Shown here: piece after piece, positions 6,199 to 6,667 of the stretch
Position numbering within the stretch: position 1 is the first letter of the stretch
Layout of the letters: the number at the start of each line of letters is the position of its first letter
Origin: Oscillospiraceae bacterium
GTDB lineage: Bacteria > Bacillota > Clostridia > Oscillospirales > Ruminococcaceae
NCBI GenBank assembly: GCA_017440425.1
Contig: JAFSHJ010000207.1
Location: forward strand, 1 to 6,667
DNA length: 6,667 nt
Reading direction: 5' to 3'
Translations under genes and position numbers: made by a program
Notes under the pieces: model-generated
What the model saw: only the letters and a program-made list of their open reading frames with translations
The model's database searches: none
Told to the model about the DNA's origin: nothing

Positions 6199-6222
6199 AC
6201 TGTTTTACGAACACCTACCTAT
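6199..6222 (-). repeat. Right inverted repeat of the putative cassette
   Basis: ACTGTTTTACGAACAC (6199-6214) plus CTACCTAT is the inverted, slightly diverged counterpart of 5192-5215 (20 of 24 positions). Confidence 0.5.
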
Positions 6223-6239
6223 AAAACCGAAGTTTTTTT
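6223..6239 (+). terminator. Weak AT-rich hairpin with T-tract next to the right inverted repeat
   Basis: AAAAC, loop CGAA, GTTTT, then TTT on the plus strand (on the minus strand the loop reads TTCG). With only one G-C pair it is marginal as a terminator. It directly abuts the right repeat. Confidence 0.25.
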
Positions 6240-6246
6240 ATACTAT

Positions 6247-6294
6247 TTGCAATTTTCGATCGATAAATAACAAACAATTTGCAAACCATTGCAA
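6247..6294. repeat. Three copies of TTGCAA downstream of the VIT-family gene
   Basis: TTGCAA occurs at 6247-6252, 6279-6284 and 6289-6294. The last two can pair with each other (6 bp, loop ACCA) and on the minus strand are followed by T-rich sequence, so they may act as a first, weak terminator for the gene ending at 6320. The rest of this AT-rich gap shows nothing else. Confidence 0.35.
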
Positions 6295-6319
6295 TTTTGT
6301 TGTTTTTAGGGACAGCTCA

Positions 6320-6667
6320 TCAAACGTCGATACCGAGGAACTTTTTGGCAAGGATACCCACGAAGAAGGATACCACCGCAACACCGATGCTGATAACAGC
6401 CATCTCAACAAAACGGGAGCCAAAGGGCTGGTCTTTTGCAACGGAGGTGTAATAGGTGAATGCTGCAATTATTACAACGATTATTCCCAGCATGCAGACG
6501 AGTGCGGGAATATACTGTGTGACACTGAAAAGCAGATAGGGCAGAATGAGCAATACAACTGTGATGAGATATGCCACACCTGTATACAGACAGGATTTCA
6601 TGGCATCATCTCTGCCTTCGCTCTTTGCGGAGAGGAATTCGCTGGATGCCATGGAAAACGTGGCGGA
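6320..6667 (-). CDS. VIT1/CCC1-family membrane transporter (probable Fe2+/Mn2+), C-terminal part only
   Basis: The visible 115 residues run from the window edge to a TGA at 6320. The frame is open through the last base (S-A-T-F-S before MASSEFLSAKSEG), so ATG at 6652 is internal and the true start lies beyond the window. SMASSEFLSAKSE matches the conserved cytoplasmic region after the early helices of VIT/CCC1 proteins. Three hydrophobic membrane segments follow, at about 27-47 (YTGVAYLITVVLLILPYLLF), 52-72 and 86-106, and the protein ends KKFLGIDV. Family members move ferrous iron or manganese out of the cytosol; some bacterial ones carry a ferritin/rubrerythrin-like N-terminal domain, which would be outside the window. 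Composition resembles the left-hand chromosomal genes, unlike the acetyltransferase gene next to it. Confidence 0.85.
   Translation of the reverse strand, partial: SATFSMASSEFLSAKSEGRDDAMKSCLYTGVAYLITVVLLILPYLLFSVTQYIPALVCMLGIIVVIIAAFTYYTSVAKDQPFGSRFVEMAVISIGVAVVSFFVGILAKKFLGIDV

Larger units (their letters stand above)
5192..6222. mobile_element. Putative cassette bounded by 24-bp imperfect inverted repeats, no transposase
   Basis: The two ends match at 20 of 24 positions in inverted orientation. They enclose a structured non-coding stretch and an AT-rich acetyltransferase gene that differs in composition from its neighbours. Each end lies next to a strong hairpin (5213-5254 and 6161-6190). 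There is no transposase ORF and no target-site duplication next to the repeats. The pair could be coincidental in AT-rich intergenic sequence, so this is a hypothesis. Confidence 0.35.

Noticed and set aside
6068..6214. N-terminal extension of the acetyltransferase by 49 residues
   Set aside because: It would read through the terminator hairpin, the promoter and the RBS; GGAGG and ATG at 6067 give a normal GNAT length.
5192..6222. Integron-type gene cassette with an attC site
   Set aside because: The structured stretch has no paired R/L core-site arrangement and no integrase is present; the outer inverted repeats fit transposon-like ends better.

Overview
The window looks like chromosomal DNA from a low-to-mid G+C Gram-positive anaerobe, most plausibly a gut Clostridia (Oscillospiraceae/Lachnospiraceae type). 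This rests on the strong AGGAGG-type ribosome binding sites, the sigma-A-type promoters and the protein styles. The species cannot be named from the sequence.

Left half (77-5053) is a small catabolic locus around a divergent promoter region (3708-3905). Leftwards run an IclR-family regulator (2931-3707) and, 50 nt downstream, a large cytoplasmic family 2 glycoside hydrolase (77-2880). The hydrolase reading frame is broken by a single frameshift near 430; the two frames together encode about 934 residues. Rightwards runs an NAD(P)-dependent 2-hydroxyacid/keto-acid dehydrogenase of the malate/L-lactate/YiaK/AllD family (3906-5000). It has a good promoter, two tandem 16-bp palindromes between transcription start and RBS, and an intrinsic terminator. 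The simplest reading is that the IclR protein senses a sugar-derived acid and controls both the dehydrogenase and, through co-transcription with itself, the hydrolase. The substrate is not determined.

Middle (5054-6222) is accessory-looking. It holds (i) a 76-nt sequence that folds into a four-way cloverleaf with no unpaired base at the junction; (ii) an imperfect 24-bp inverted repeat (20/24) at 5192-5215 and 6199-6222, bounding about 1 kb; (iii) inside it, about 300 nt that tile into eight hairpins ending in a T-tract terminator; and (iv) an AT-rich GNAT acetyltransferase gene on the minus strand with its own promoter. No transposase is present and no target-site duplication is visible, so a passive or non-autonomous mobile cassette is a hypothesis.

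Right end (6320-6667) is the C-terminal part of a VIT1/CCC1-family membrane protein (probable Fe2+/Mn2+ transporter) on the minus strand, whose 5' part lies outside the window. A strong hairpin with a T-rich tail at 6161-6190 would terminate its transcript.
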